Origin: Saururus chinensis
Taxonomy: Eukaryota > Streptophyta > Magnoliopsida > Piperales > Saururaceae
NCBI GenBank assembly: GCA_035235625.1
Contig: CP141142.1
Coordinates: forward strand, 30,080,995-30,144,994
Length of the DNA stretch: 64,000 nucleotides
Direction of reading: 5' to 3'
The notes beneath the pieces are model-generated. The model was not told where the DNA came from. It searched no databases and was given only the letters and a program-made list of their open reading frames with translations. Positions 47,146-58,851 of the stretch are shown here, piece by piece (within the stretch, counting starts at the first letter, position 1; each line of letters opens with the position of its first letter). The position numbers were made by a program, and so were the translations under genes.

Positions 47146-49169
47146 TTCCCTTTTTGCAATGCTTCCTATTGAAGCGTAACAAAGAGAGGAGCGCAGGAAA
47201 AATTTCCCCATGTAGGCAAAATTGTCCCACCTTATATTAAGAGCTACCTCGGCGCTGGTGTAAGGTCCCTAATTTTTCTATGATTTTTTGGGATTTTCCT
47301 GCTATTTTTCTGGTCATTTTCGGCGGGAAAATGTGACGCTTCGGCGTATTCATATTTATGTATACATACCCCATATTTATACCCGTAGAGTTGGGTGTGG
47401 GGCTTGGTCGCGGGCCTCGCTGCGCACTTACAGCGTGAAGTTTGGAGCTATAATGCGTAACCGGTGGGTGAACGCGTATTAGGGACATAAATATAAAAAT
47501 TACAAAGAATGAATAGTTAAAATCGACTTAAAAGTTGATACAGTAAGTTTCGTTCCAGAAACTCACAGAAGAAAAACGACGATGTCCAGAGAGAAAAGGG
47601 AGAAACCCGAGCCCATTTTCGGTCGCTCTGTTCTCCCTCCTCCATCGTTGGATTCCACCAGTTTTTGTCAGGATCTGCTTTGCTTCACCGCCACGAGTCC
47701 GTAGGTACCGGCTATGACCACCGCCACGGCTTCTTTGCTCTTCCACGAGGTACCAAACCTTTTTTCGGGTTTTTCTCTCCTTCAATCCCGTTTTTGAACT
47801 GTGGGTGTACGATTTTAACATCATTTGCAGCCGCTCTCAACTAGACTTATGTTTAGTTGGCTGCTAGGAACCCATAGGCACTGGCTAGAGCCGCCGCCAT
47901 GCTTTCTTCGCTCCGTGGTGAGCTACCGGTACTTTAGTCGGGTTTTGTTTCTAATCTTTTATCTCACTGTCCGTGGGATTTTTTTTGGACGCTGGCGTGT
48001 TTTTGGTCATCGTCTGGTCACCGGTAGGACTCCATCCAGCCTACCTCAACCCGGTGTCAGTAGGGGTTTACCGTTTTCGACCCCACCTCGCCCCTATTGC
48101 CTTGCTCCGCCCGATTAGACGCTTTGGGTGTGTCTCGGGTCATTGGCAACGGTGAGCCGTGGGCCGTTTGGCCATCGTGGGCTTTGCCCCGGCTCGGCGA
48201 CAGTGAGGGTCAACCCCACTTGGCCCGATTGTTCTTCCGCTCAGAATGGGCCGCTTGCCATTTGCCCTATACCGTACGAGATGCACAGCCTCCCGCACCA
48301 TGGGTTTTGGTTGTGGGTGGCTATCGGCGATGTCGCCGCTTTGATTAGCCATAGCTAGGGCCTTGGCCCTGTTGGCTTTTGTGGGCCTTGGGTTGCCCCC
48401 TTTCATCCCTCTCCCCCGCCCCTTTGGGTCGCATGTGCATGTGGCCACGCATGTGCTTTTGGGTTTAGGCGCTGCATTTGCGCCGCCTAACTATCAGTCG
48501 GCTTTGCCACCGAGTGGAGTTGACCACTAGAGCCTCCACGACCTCTCCTCTGTCCTTGATTGTTGCCCCATGCTCTCCGCCTATATGTGGGCCTTTGTTG
48601 ATGTGAAATCATCGCCGTTGGGTGCTGTCCACGGCCGATTTTGACGTCTTGTGGCCGGCTGAGCACGTTTTAGCCACCGGCCGATCTTCAGTGAGTACAC
48701 CCTCGACATCTGGTCACACCGCCACATATGTTGGCTTGACTTTTCTCCCAGCCACCCTAGTGTGCCATCGTGGATCGCGGGTTTTACCGCATTGATTTCT
48801 AACACCCTGTTTGGCCATGACTAGTTTCGGCGCTTCCTAAAATCCTCGGGACAGCAGCTCTCTTAGCCAGGTAACAGTTTTGACTGCCAACTCCGCCGTC
48901 GACGCCGCCATCGTCGTGTGCTCGCCACCGAACGTCACGATTACGAGGTAGGGGAGCTTTGAACTCGAAATTTCATGATAGCATGCTTGAATGAGTAGTA
49001 GCATGCTAGGATTGCACGTTGTGCATAAAGCATGATTATATGGTATATTTATATACATATGGCATGCACATGAGCTGTAAGTGCGGTTGATGTATGTGTA
49101 ATACGGGTGCTAAGTATGATTGATATGCATGAGATGTATGCACGTTTTATGGATGTGGATTATGTATGC

Positions 49170-49440
49170 GCTAGCGATGGCTAGCAATGGCTAGCAAATA
49201 TGTCAGTATGCTACGCATGGATTATGCATGTGCTAGTGATGACTAGCGTGCATGTTTGGAGTATGTATGTATGCATGTGCTAGTGATGGCTAGCATGCAT
49301 GTTTGAAGTATGTATGAATGTGTGCGCATGTGCTAGTGATGGCTAGCGTGTATGTTTGACGTATGTATGCATGTGCTAGTGATGGCTAGCGTGTATGTTT
49401 GATGTATGTATGCACTAGTGATGGCTAGTGAGCATGTTTG
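49170..49440. repeat. ~50-bp tandem array in long solo LTR 1
   Basis: Units of the type 'GTATGTATGCATGTGCTAGT' followed by 'GATGGCTAGCGTGCATGTTT' repeat five to six times. Confidence 0.85.
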
Positions 49441-50819
49441 TAAGTTACGTATGTATGACCGTATGTGTATGTTATACATATGTGTGAGACATACGTATGT
49501 ATGATGGCTTTTTGCCTATGATATGGATATGTGTAAGTGTATGTGGGCAGAGGTATGGGCGATGGACAGTAAGAGGCGACAGAGGTTTTGTCTGGATTTG
49601 GATATGGATGTGTAAGCGTATGACAGATGACAGAGGATATGGGTATGACGGGCAGGGATTAGAATGGATCGGTTTGGGTTGGATTGTATGTTGGGCGTTT
49701 GTCAGACAGTAAGAGTGTGCATAATTGTACAAGCATAACGTACAGATTATGAAGTGAAAAGTAAGTATAATAAGGGAGATATAAGTAAGAGGGTGACAAC
49801 TAGGTTGGTTCTGAGGAGCTTCATTTGAGGATGTCAGTGTAAGATGGTTGGCCATAAGGTGGATGGCGAAGTATGTAAGACCGTAAGGATTTTGTGTACG
49901 ATGAGTTTTGTCCATGATGTGGACATGTAAGTGAAGTCTGCTGCTTTGACGAACTAGGGTTTCGATCGGGCTCGGCTTCGGTTTGATCAGTCGAGGACTG
50001 TGAGTTGTTTGGCATAATTGTACCGCATAATGTACTTAATTCAAACTTGAATTATAAGCACAGCTAATGATAGCGTTGTGAGTTTGAGACCTGAGGGTTC
50101 GACGGATTAAGTTCCGTGTTTGAGCTAGCTGATAATGAGTCGGCCAAGCATTTCTCATGTCTTGCCATGGTGTTTATCCTGCGGGATGTTGTCTGTGTGC
50201 TGTATAGAGCACTGGACGTCTAATGCTTTGCTGAGAGCGACGTATGTTTCTAATTTGGTTTGCATGCTGTATAAGCCCAAACGTTTGATGCTCTGTTGAG
50301 AGTGATGTACGTTTCTGACTTTGTCTGTGTGTTGTATGAAGCCCAGACGTTTGATGCTCTGTTGAGAGCAAAGTATGTTTTCGATTTGGTCTGTGTGTTG
50401 TGTAAGCCCAGACGTTTGATGCTCTGTTGAGAGCGTTGTATGTTTCCGCCCAAGAGTGGCACTGTATGTTTCTACCCAAGTGGCACTGTATGTTTTCTGC
50501 CCAAGAGTGGCAATGGCACTATAAGACCCATTATGGTGGGCAATTCTTTGGCACTATAAGACCCATTATGGTGGGCAACTGTATGACCCCTTATGTGTGG
50601 GTGTTTATGTTTGCGCGCTCAGGTAAGTAGTATCATAGATCTACTCTTACCTGTTTGATCCAGTGCCCCATGAGCATTGGTGTTTCTTACCTTCGAAAAA
50701 GTCCATGACGTCTAGTCACTCCCCGGAGGTTAAGGTGTTGCCCCAGTGGCATTCTTTTCCATTTCGACGCTGGAGCTTATTAGTTGTAATGAGCTTCAGT
50801 GGTTGTTGATATGTGTACA

Positions 50820-51010
50820 ATTATGAGTATGAGCACGACTGTAAGCGTATGTGTATGAGCACGATTGTAAGCGTATGTGTATGAGCACGACTGTAAGAGT
50901 ATGTGTATGAGTACGACTGTATGAGTGTGAGCACGACTGTAAGCGTATGAGTATGAGCTAGACTGTAAGAGTATGTGTATGAGTACGATTGTAAGAGTAT
51001 GTTTCTGAGT
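50820..51010. repeat. Short tandem array (GTATGAGCACGACTGTAAGC)
   Basis: Seven or more units of 22-28 bp. LTR 2 carries a diverged counterpart on the opposite strand at about 52880-53110. Confidence 0.85.
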
Positions 51011-51921
51011 AAGACAGTAAGTGTGATTTTGTGTAAGCTGTATGAGTAAGGTCATACAAGTATGATTATACGAGTAAGGTCGTACAAATATGTGTAAGCT
51101 GTATGAGTAAGCATACGGTGGGACGAGTAAGTTTGTAAGACCCTGAATAAGGGTGTTTGTGTAAGTTTAATCTGATGGTATGATTTTGGCACAATGGTGC
51201 CTTTGGTATGAATTTGGTACAATGATGCATTTGGTATGACTTTGGCACGATGGTGCATTTGGTATGTTTGTATGCGTATGAGCATGATATTGATATGCCT
51301 ATCTGCTTCATGTTTGAGTTGCATGAACGCGTGTATTTATGAACTTATTGAGTTCACCGTTTGGGTTTTCCCCTACTGGGTATTTTCCTACTGAGTATGA
51401 AAATACTCACCCTACTATTTTTAGCCCCGTTGCACGGGAGGTTTTGCAGGTTGTGCGGAGAGCTCCTGGAGATGGATGCTCATTTTAGTGGTGGATTGAT
51501 TCCCGTTGACTCAGGTATATGCTTCACTCACTGTGAGTTTAATTGTGCCACGATCCAATGTATTGGGTGAGATGAGACACTAAGATGTTTATTCTGGACT
51601 TTCATTTGGATTAGTCTGTGGATTGTTATGGGACTTGCACTCAGGGATGCCTGGGAGGGATTTGTATTTAAAGTCTATGATCATAGCAATTTAGTCGTAC
51701 GTGTGTTTTCGAGTAGCGCCTGATGATATTTGCTTTAGCCCTACGATGTTTGACCGTATGATGAAAATATTTAGATGGAAAATGGATATTTACTATTTTA
51801 AATTATAAACTGTTTTTATCAGGTTTTGATTTCGTCATTTTTCCTCCGATTTACAGACGTTATATTGCAAAAATTTTCCATGAATTTTAAGGAAAATGTG
51901 TGAAAAATCTCGGGCGTTACA

Positions 51922-52246
51922 GCTGGTAATCGGTGCTCCTCGTCATTGATGAACCCAAACGCCCTCCCCTTCATCCAGCATGTCCAGCCTCCCGGTGCTA
52001 GTGCTCGCCATCGGTGATGAACCCAAAGATAATGTTCACCTCCCGAAGGCACCCCCACCGCGATGCCCTGCCCTCCATTGGTGTCTTTGAGGGAGCAGAG
52101 GCTTGATGAGACGACGAAGCACCAACCAGATGGCATCGACATGTGCCTGGATGCGCTATGCCAGGAGGGAGGTGCCCTGGAGCCGCCCTCCCCTTGCCAC
52201 CTTCCATTTCCTCCTTCCCCCTCCTCGCCTTCTCTCTGCCCCCTAT
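51922..52246. other. CACTA B interior between two solo LTRs
   Basis: GC-rich DNA without a supported gene. Two copies of 'GATGAACCCAAA' (51948 and 52016) and 'CTCGCCTTCTCTCT' link it to the C-rich units at 57150-57240, from which it is separated by LTR 2. Confidence 0.6.
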
Positions 52247-55200
52247 TGTCATGCCCGAGGTTTTTCCTTACATTTAATTGAAAATCTTACAAATAATTTA
52301 TTTCAAAATATGGATGTAAATCAAATGAACCAACAAAACTCAAAATGTGTGAAAACAGTTTTCATAAATTAATTCAACATACGACCAAACTAAAATTCTC
52401 AGGTGTGACCCGAAACAAAACACATAAGTAAAACTTGCCATGGCCATGGTCTTTAAAAACAAATACATCCCAAGCTTTTCTGAGTACAAGTTCTTTAACA
52501 GTCTATGTTCTGATTCATATATAGATACACAAGTCAAAAAAAAATAATACATTTATCTCTCACCTTAAATAATACAAGAAAGCATGGCACCAAAATCCAC
52601 ATAACCTCACTACGAATTCGCTGCACTCCAGGTCGAGGAAGAATTGTCCACCATGGGGAAAAATCTAGTCTCAAACAGCTATCGATCAACCTGCAAAAGA
52701 TTCTAGACCAAGGGGCTAAAAAGATAGGGTGAGTATTTTCATACTCAATAGGAAAATACCTAGTAGGGGAAAAATAAATCAATGAACTCCGTAAGTTCAT
52801 ATATAGATGCTTCCATGCAATCACACATGAAACAAATAGAATAAAAAGTATAAATATGGTCACACATACAAATCATCATACAAACCGAACTTACATTTAC
52901 TCATATATCATGCTCTTACACTTACACTCTGAATCAGTCTTATCAGCTTACTCGTACAAACGTACACTTACACTTACAACATACACATACTCGTACGACC
53001 TTATTCATACGAACTCACTTGTACGACCTTACTCGTACAATCTTACTCTTACACATATATGTACTTTTACATCTCCCTTAGAAGCTTACACTTACACTTA
53101 CGCTTATGCTTACACTTATGCTTACTGTCTAAATCAAAGTCTCACAAACTTACTTGTACAACTTACTCAAAATCTGAAACATATAACTTACTCTTACTAT
53201 CGTACACATATTACCGACAACTGAAGCTCATTATAATTAATAAGCTCCAGCGTTGGAAAGGAAGGGAATGCCACTGGGGCATCACCTTAACCTTCGGGGA
53301 ACAACTAGACACCATGGACTTTTCCAAAGGCAAGGCACACCTATGCTCATGGGGCACAAGATCAAACAGGTAAGAGCAGATCCATGATACTACTTACCTG
53401 AGTATGCAAATGCCCACTCTCTGGGGCCATACAGTGCCAACAAGGGCCATACAATGCCAACTAAGGGCGGAAGACATATAGTGCCACTCTTGGGCAGGAA
53501 CATACAGTGCCATATGTAGGCAAAAAACATACAGTTCCCATGAAGGGCGGAAACTTATAGCGCTCTCAATAGAGCATCAAACGTATGGGCCAAAATACAG
53601 CACCAAGACTAAATCCCGCAAGAAAACACCATGGCTAGACTAGAAAGGATGCTCAGTCGCTTACTTATCGACTGGCACAAAACGGAACTTAATCCATCGA
53701 AACCCTCAGTCTCAACCTCACAACGTTATCAAATTAGGGTTACTTACCATTCAAGTTTATATTAGGTAACTTATGTATATACAATTATGCTCAAAACGAC
53801 TTCTGTCTTACATTCTTCAGCCAACAAGGCTAGAAATATGCCCATTAAGAAGTTCCAATCCACAAAGGTAGCATTCTTTCCTTAACTCATCCCCCACCCT
53901 TACACTTACAAATCTCAGCACAGCCTTAAACTCGAATTTCAAACTAATAATCTTACTATCATACACTTATGACCTTACATCTTACACCAACCGCCTTGAA
54001 ACTAAATCATCTTACTCGAACTCCTCAAATGACACCCTTTGACTTAAGTCCCGACATCATACCCTTACTAATTCCTTACTCATTATTTTTTTGTTACAAT
54101 TCATATTACGTACATTATGCGGTACAATTATGTAGTCCACATTCACTAATTCACAATCCCCCAAAGACATTAAGAACCCTAAATCTTCCAAATCATTACC
54201 TCACTTAGGTCTTCTGCTCACTGCTCCAATGTACTACCCAACTCAATCCAAGCCAATTCTTCAATCTCATCAAATCCAACCTTCGACAGCCCATCTTACA
54301 TCTTTCCTCGCCTGTCATACCATCACAATTTTTATGTCGTAGCCTACGAAGCACCCTTTCAACAAACTTACAAACAAACGCACGTACTCGTGCTCATTGA
54401 CCACACATATTTATCACATACTCAAATCACACACATATAATTCACCAATTACTTATTGTCATTCCTTTAGTCCTCAATAACATATGCATGATTCACATAT
54501 ATAAAGCATGCTCATTTAATTAGCAATATCATGCAAACATTAAATTATAAACTCCTAGCATGCTACTACACAATCAAAGTATGCTATAATGAAATTATGA
54601 GTTCAAGGTCCCCTACCTCGTAATCCATAGGAGTTTGATGGTGAGCAAACGACGGTGGCGGCATCGATAGCGGAATAGGCAGCCAAAAGCATCACATTGA
54701 GAGAGTTGTTGTGTCCCGAGGATTTTCAAAGATGCTGGAATTAATCTCGATAATGTTAGATTAATTTCACTCGAAGCCAAAGGCTTGGATGCACTAAGGT
54801 AGCTGGACACAAGGTCGTGCCACTAGAAATAGCAAAAGCGACCACAAAATGGGGGTTGACTGATTGGGGGTCGGCCAATGGTTGAAAACACATGTTGGCC
54901 ACAACGTTAAAATAGACTGCGAACTATCTCTAGCGGTAACAATTCTGCATTGTCTAAGCCTCACAACATGGCGGAGGACTTAGTTGCCTACTCACGAACA
55001 TAAGGGAGGCAGAGGAAGGCTTTAATAGCCATATTGCCTAGTGGTAGTGTCGTTCCATAAACACACATTGAGGCACTAAGGCCTGGCATAGGTGGCCGAC
55101 AAAGGCGGTGTTATTTCTAAACCTACCCATAACCAATTTATTGTATGGACGATCGTGCATCAAGCACGGCTTACAATGGAAGATATGGTACGACATCGGT

Positions 55201-57080
55201 CGAACCTTCGATGGACCGAGTTTAATGGCTGACTGTGTTACTTCCGCTTGGAAGGATATGAATTCGATGACTCTTTCCTCGTATGTTCCGGGTTGTGTGT
55301 AATAGAAGTGGGGGTGCAAAGGTAAATTCAGGCTAGAAGTGCTGGCCCTAGCCGTCACTGGGTCGGGGCAGAGCCCATGTTGGTTGGACATGTAGCACAA
55401 GTTCACACAATATCAAGCTAGACATGTTGGTTGGGGTTGGAGCGGGGTCCATCAATGACAATTAGAGATGTGCCCCAGAGTTTAGGGCATTTGGTGTGTG
55501 CGGATGACATGCAGAGGAGGCCGGAAGCTAAGCCCCTTGCTGATATAGGTCAAGCCGACATTTGTAGTTGTTTGCTAGTTGATGCCTGGCAGCAGAACAC
55601 CCGGTCAAAGAAACAAAGAGACCTAATTTAACTGGGGCGACAGTATACCAAGTTGGGGTGTAGATCGGTGGGGCCAGGGGCCGAACTTGGAATATGGCGG
55701 TGATTCAGTAATCACAAACCGCTGCGAGCTGGATGGACACCGATCGGTGCTCGTCTGAAGTCTAATGGTGGCGAATTGACACCACTAGACTGAAACTGTG
55801 TCTTAGACTAAGCAGAACAATGGGGCCGAAGAGAGGAGAATGGGCGCAAGAGTTCGTCGTCGGCCTGAGGCGGAGCTGGCGACGGTGAGCCGGAACTCCT
55901 CCGACTATTCACAACCACAGAAAACCAAAAGGGAAACAAACACGATCTGACCAGATTAGAAAATAGCGGAAGGAGGGGTGCCGGACCGGGGGAGGCGGCG
56001 GTTCAGTCCAAGGCGGCGGCCTTGTTGTCGCCAGACTAGGGGAAGGCCAAAGGCCAGTCACGGTGTCCGGCCACCGGCGGCAAAACCGGTGGCTGCAACA
56101 CACAGATAGTAAAAACAATAGGGCTGCGGAGTTTTACCAAATGTCGGCGAAGGAGAGGCGGAGAGGCTGAGGGAGGCAGCAGCCAGACCAGAGGTGGCGG
56201 CCTTGCCATTGCTGGGCCAGCTTAGGCCGAAGGCCAGCCAATGGCGGCCAGCAGCTTGCGGCACCGCTGGTGACCACATCACACAGAAACGAACACAAAA
56301 AGAACAAGGCAGTGGCGTTTTACCTCACGCTGGCACTGGAGGCTGGGAGACCGGGATGACGGTAGCCGGAGGTCACAGTGGCCAGGGCGGCAGTTTGTAA
56401 GCCATGCAATGATGGAGGTGGCGGATCAGGTAAAAACGGTAGTCCACGGACCGAAATGGGGCGGAAGCAAAAGTGCGGCGACGGATGGCGACGAGGCCAG
56501 GACGGTGGTGGCTGGAGGTTGCTCTGGCCAGGGGGAACTATGGTGGCGAGTTGGTGGCCATGCAGGCGGTGACGACGGCGGATCCAGTGAAACCATCCCA
56601 AATTGGTCACTGGGCCGAAAACGGGAAAGAGGGAGAGGGGCAGCGGTTGTTGGCAGGGCTAGGCCAAGAAGGCGGCAGCGGCGTCACCAGACCGTGGCCG
56701 GGCGGGCGGAAGCCGGCGGCCACTGGCGGCGCCGTCTCCGGCCTCATACAGTGAAGGGCTGCCCCCCCTTCACTGTTCCAAATGCGAGTTGGGCGTGACT
56801 CAATGCGCCCGATTCGCCTTATATTTTTTTATTATTTTTTTCCATTTGCTTCTGTTCTCACACGTCCCATCCATTTTTCGCGCTGAAAATTTTTGTGATG
56901 CGTCGAGGCCCATGACCTATGATTAAACACCACTCCCGACTCTTACATTCGTGAATATTACAAATACGGATACACTGAAGCATAAAATTTATTTATCGAA
57001 AATACGACCAGAAACTGCAGAACATTATAGAAATTGCAAAAAATAGCAGAAAAATGTAGAAAAAAATTAGGGATATTACA
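52247..57080 (-). mobile_element. Long solo LTR 2 (4.83 kb), inverted relative of LTR 1
   Basis: On minus it starts TGTAATATCCCTAATTTTTT and ends CCTCGGGCATGACA, with an exact duplication CCTAT (52242-52246 and 57081-57085). Blocks shared with LTR 1 in inverted order include 'CATGGACTTTTCCAAAGGCA', 'GGGGCATCACCTTAACCT', 'CATACAGTGCCACTCTTGGG' and 'AATTTCATGATAGCATGCTT'-like sequence (54570-54600 here). Its GC-rich 5' third (55860-56760) holds three to four ~180-bp units, each with an 'ACACACAGA.A...AAAACAATAGGGC'-like core. No internal retroelement sequence. Confidence 0.85.
55905..56480 (-). repeat. ~180-bp tandem units in long solo LTR 2
   Basis: Units begin near 55912, 56097 and 56278, with a fainter one after 56400. 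Each runs from an 'ACAGAAA..AAACAAA' stretch through 'GGCGGC' rich sequence to 'GGCCAGC'/'GGCCAGT'. The equivalent place in LTR 1 has two units of similar length. Confidence 0.7.
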
Positions 57081-57365
57081 CCTATAGATTGCACCCCCAC
57101 CCCCTCCTCCACTAGACGAGGAGATGATCAAGGGGGCGGTGCCGGCTCTGCCCTCGAATTTTGACGGCACCCCCAAAGCCCCCCACCATTTCCTCCTCCC
57201 CCCTCCTCGCCTTCTCTCTACCCCCTGCAGATTGCACCCCCACCCCCTCCTCCGCCGGAGGAGGAGGTGATTGAGGGGGCGAAGCTTCCCTTTCCTCTTC
57301 CTCCCCCCTCCCTCTTCCTCCTCCCCCAACTGCTTCTTTGTCCAGTGCGCCCCATCCCCCCTTCC
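57081..57365. repeat. C-rich tandem units of CACTA B interior
   Basis: 'AGATTGCACCCCCACCCCCT' occurs at 57086 and again at 57229, each followed by 'CCTCC.C..GAGGAGG' and 'AGGGGGCG', a unit of about 143 bp. LTR 2 inserted at the start of one unit. Confidence 0.8.
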
Positions 57366-58125
57366 GATTGTGATCTTGATTTCACCTCCCGATTTTGGTA
57401 GAGTTTCTAGAAGGCCTTAGGTACATCGTTGCATCCTAGCTCAGCCTATCATCCCCAGACCGATGGGCAATCCCACTTTTAGGGTTTGAAATAGAGATTA
57501 AAAATAATATTTTTAATGAAGTAAATAAAGAATCCATTTGGGGGAAAATTGGAATGAGAGAGATTAAGAGAACATTTGGAAGATTAGGGCTTAAAACATA
57601 CCTAAATTGGTTTCCCTCTTTGGCAATGGGGATTAGGGAACCTCTTAGACTCTTAGTACAGCTCTTTCCCAATTAGGAAATAGGCTATGACTTTCCTTAT
57701 ATAGTAAGCTATTGGGGTACAAATATAAATTATTGGGCTATAAATAATATTTAGTGCCCTAAGTGGCTAATTTAGCTTATTTTAAAGCTAAAAACGAATT
57801 TAAAAATTCTGAAAATCATTAACATAAAATAAGTGAAGTTGTGATCTCATGTGAGACACTCACCGTCCAAATGTGGACGTGGGGCCCATGGTGGGGTCTA
57901 TGCCCTAAATTTATGAAAAATTCCCACAAAATCCTAAAAGTAGAATAAATCAAGTTTGATAATTACAACCCATAGAAATGAAATTGAAACTTGTTAAAAC
58001 ATCATTACTAACCCTTAACCCTAAAATCAAGTAAAACCGGTAAATTCAAGCAAAACCACACAATAACATACAATTAGATCAAAATTAAACCAGGTTTAAG
58101 GTTAGAGATCTTACATCTTCCCCTC
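57366..58125 (-). mobile_element. Gypsy-type LTR fragment related to 1-3420
   Basis: It shares a long series of blocks with 2860-3300 and ends at right with 'GGTTAGAGATCTTACA', i.e. a minus-strand TGTAAGATC start. A minus TATA-like box (ATATAAGG) is near 57695-57703. The left border and target duplication are unclear. The host motif 'AGTGCGCCCCATCCCCCC' occurs on both sides (57337 and 58127), so the LTR may have inserted into a C-rich repeat. Confidence 0.6.
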
Positions 58126-58227
58126 TAGTGCGCCCCATCCCCCCCACTTCTACTACCGCCCCCCGTCCTTGGCCTCCACCCCCTCCCAACTACCGAAGGA
58201 GAAGGAATCAAGAGGCGGGAATTTTTT

Positions 58228-58851
58228 TTCTAATTTTTTTTACTTTTAGCGATGCTTTGTAAAGCGTTGCTAATGTTCTTTATTTATTTATTTTAACAAT
58301 TATATATTATTAATGACAGATAGTTTAACGTTGCTAATAATTCATTATTAGTGATGCTTGTTTAAATTACAATTTTTTTTATTTTATTAGCGACGTTTGT
58401 TAAAACGTCGCTAATAACTGATCATTAGCGACAGATAGCAAACATCGCTAACAACATTTTTTATATTTTTTAAAAATATGTTAACTTATTAGAGACACTC
58501 TGGTAAGCGTCGCTAACAAAGATTATTAGCGACGCTTGACAATATGTCTCTAATAATCTATTATTAGAGATGTTTTGCCGAGCGTTGCTAATAATCTATC
58601 ATTAGCGACACTTATTATTAAAAAATCACTAATAATCTATTATTAGCGACACTTTTCAGAGTGTCGGAAAAAAACTAATATTAGTGTCTAAAAAATATGA
58701 CATCGCTAATGTCACACTATTAGTAATGCTTTTAGATAAGCATTGCTAATGAGCAGTTGCGACGTGACTAATATTGACTAATAATCATTCAACACTTTGG
58801 GGACTATTAGCGAAGCTTAAAAAATTTCTAATATCTTTTTTTGTTGTAGTG
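58228..58851 (+). repeat. CACTA B right subterminal array and terminus
   Basis: Inverted AGCGACGCT-type motifs (for example 'TTAGCGACGTTTGTTAAAAC') lead into TTTTTTTGTTGTAGTG. Order and spacing match 8846-9387. Confidence 0.9.

Larger units (their letters stand above)
47259..51921 (+). mobile_element. Long solo LTR 1 (4.66 kb)
   Basis: It starts TGTAAGGTCCCTAATTTTTC, ends TCTCGGGCGTTACA and has an exact 5-bp duplication GCTGG (47254-47258 and 51922-51926). Its first third is GC-rich, with units of about 180 bp (near 47700 and 47875: a 'CCGCCACGGCTTCTTTGCTC' type block). The rest is AT/GT-rich with arrays of 'GCTAGTGATGGCTAGC' (49170-49430) and 'GTATGAGCACGACTGTAAGC' (50820-51010). 'GGTGAGTATTTTCATACT'-like sequence near its 3' side is shared with LTR 2. 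No protein domain, primer site or polypurine tract is visible, so it looks like a solo LTR of a long-LTR gypsy lineage. The long Tyr/Thr/His-rich frames on minus are repeat artefacts. Confidence 0.85.
42207..58851 (+). mobile_element. CACTA element B (16.6 kb with nested insertions)
   Basis: The termini CACTACAACAAAATG (42207) and TTTTTTTGTTGTAGTG (58851) are inverted repeats. The trinucleotide CAT is duplicated at 42204-42206 and 58852-58854, the 3-bp duplication of CACTA elements. Both ends carry AGCGACGCT-type subterminal arrays. The CACTA-own sequence is about 5 kb; the rest is three solo LTRs and an LTR fragment. No transposase is visible, so it was non-autonomous and would have relied on a relative of the transposase seen at 7032-10696. 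The chance of a 3-bp match is about 1 in 64, but MULE-type DNA on both outer sides also supports these borders. Confidence 0.85.

Noticed and set aside
49472..49915. 147-codon minus frame rich in Thr, His and Tyr
   Set aside because: Falls in the GTATG-type repeats of long solo LTR 1.
56194..56798. Overlapping Gly/Arg/Ala-rich frames
   Set aside because: Open in several phases over ~180-bp GC-rich tandem units of an LTR; composition artefact.
57366..58125. Complete LTR with target duplication
   Set aside because: No pentamer pair fits around a TG...CA unit; recorded only as a fragment.
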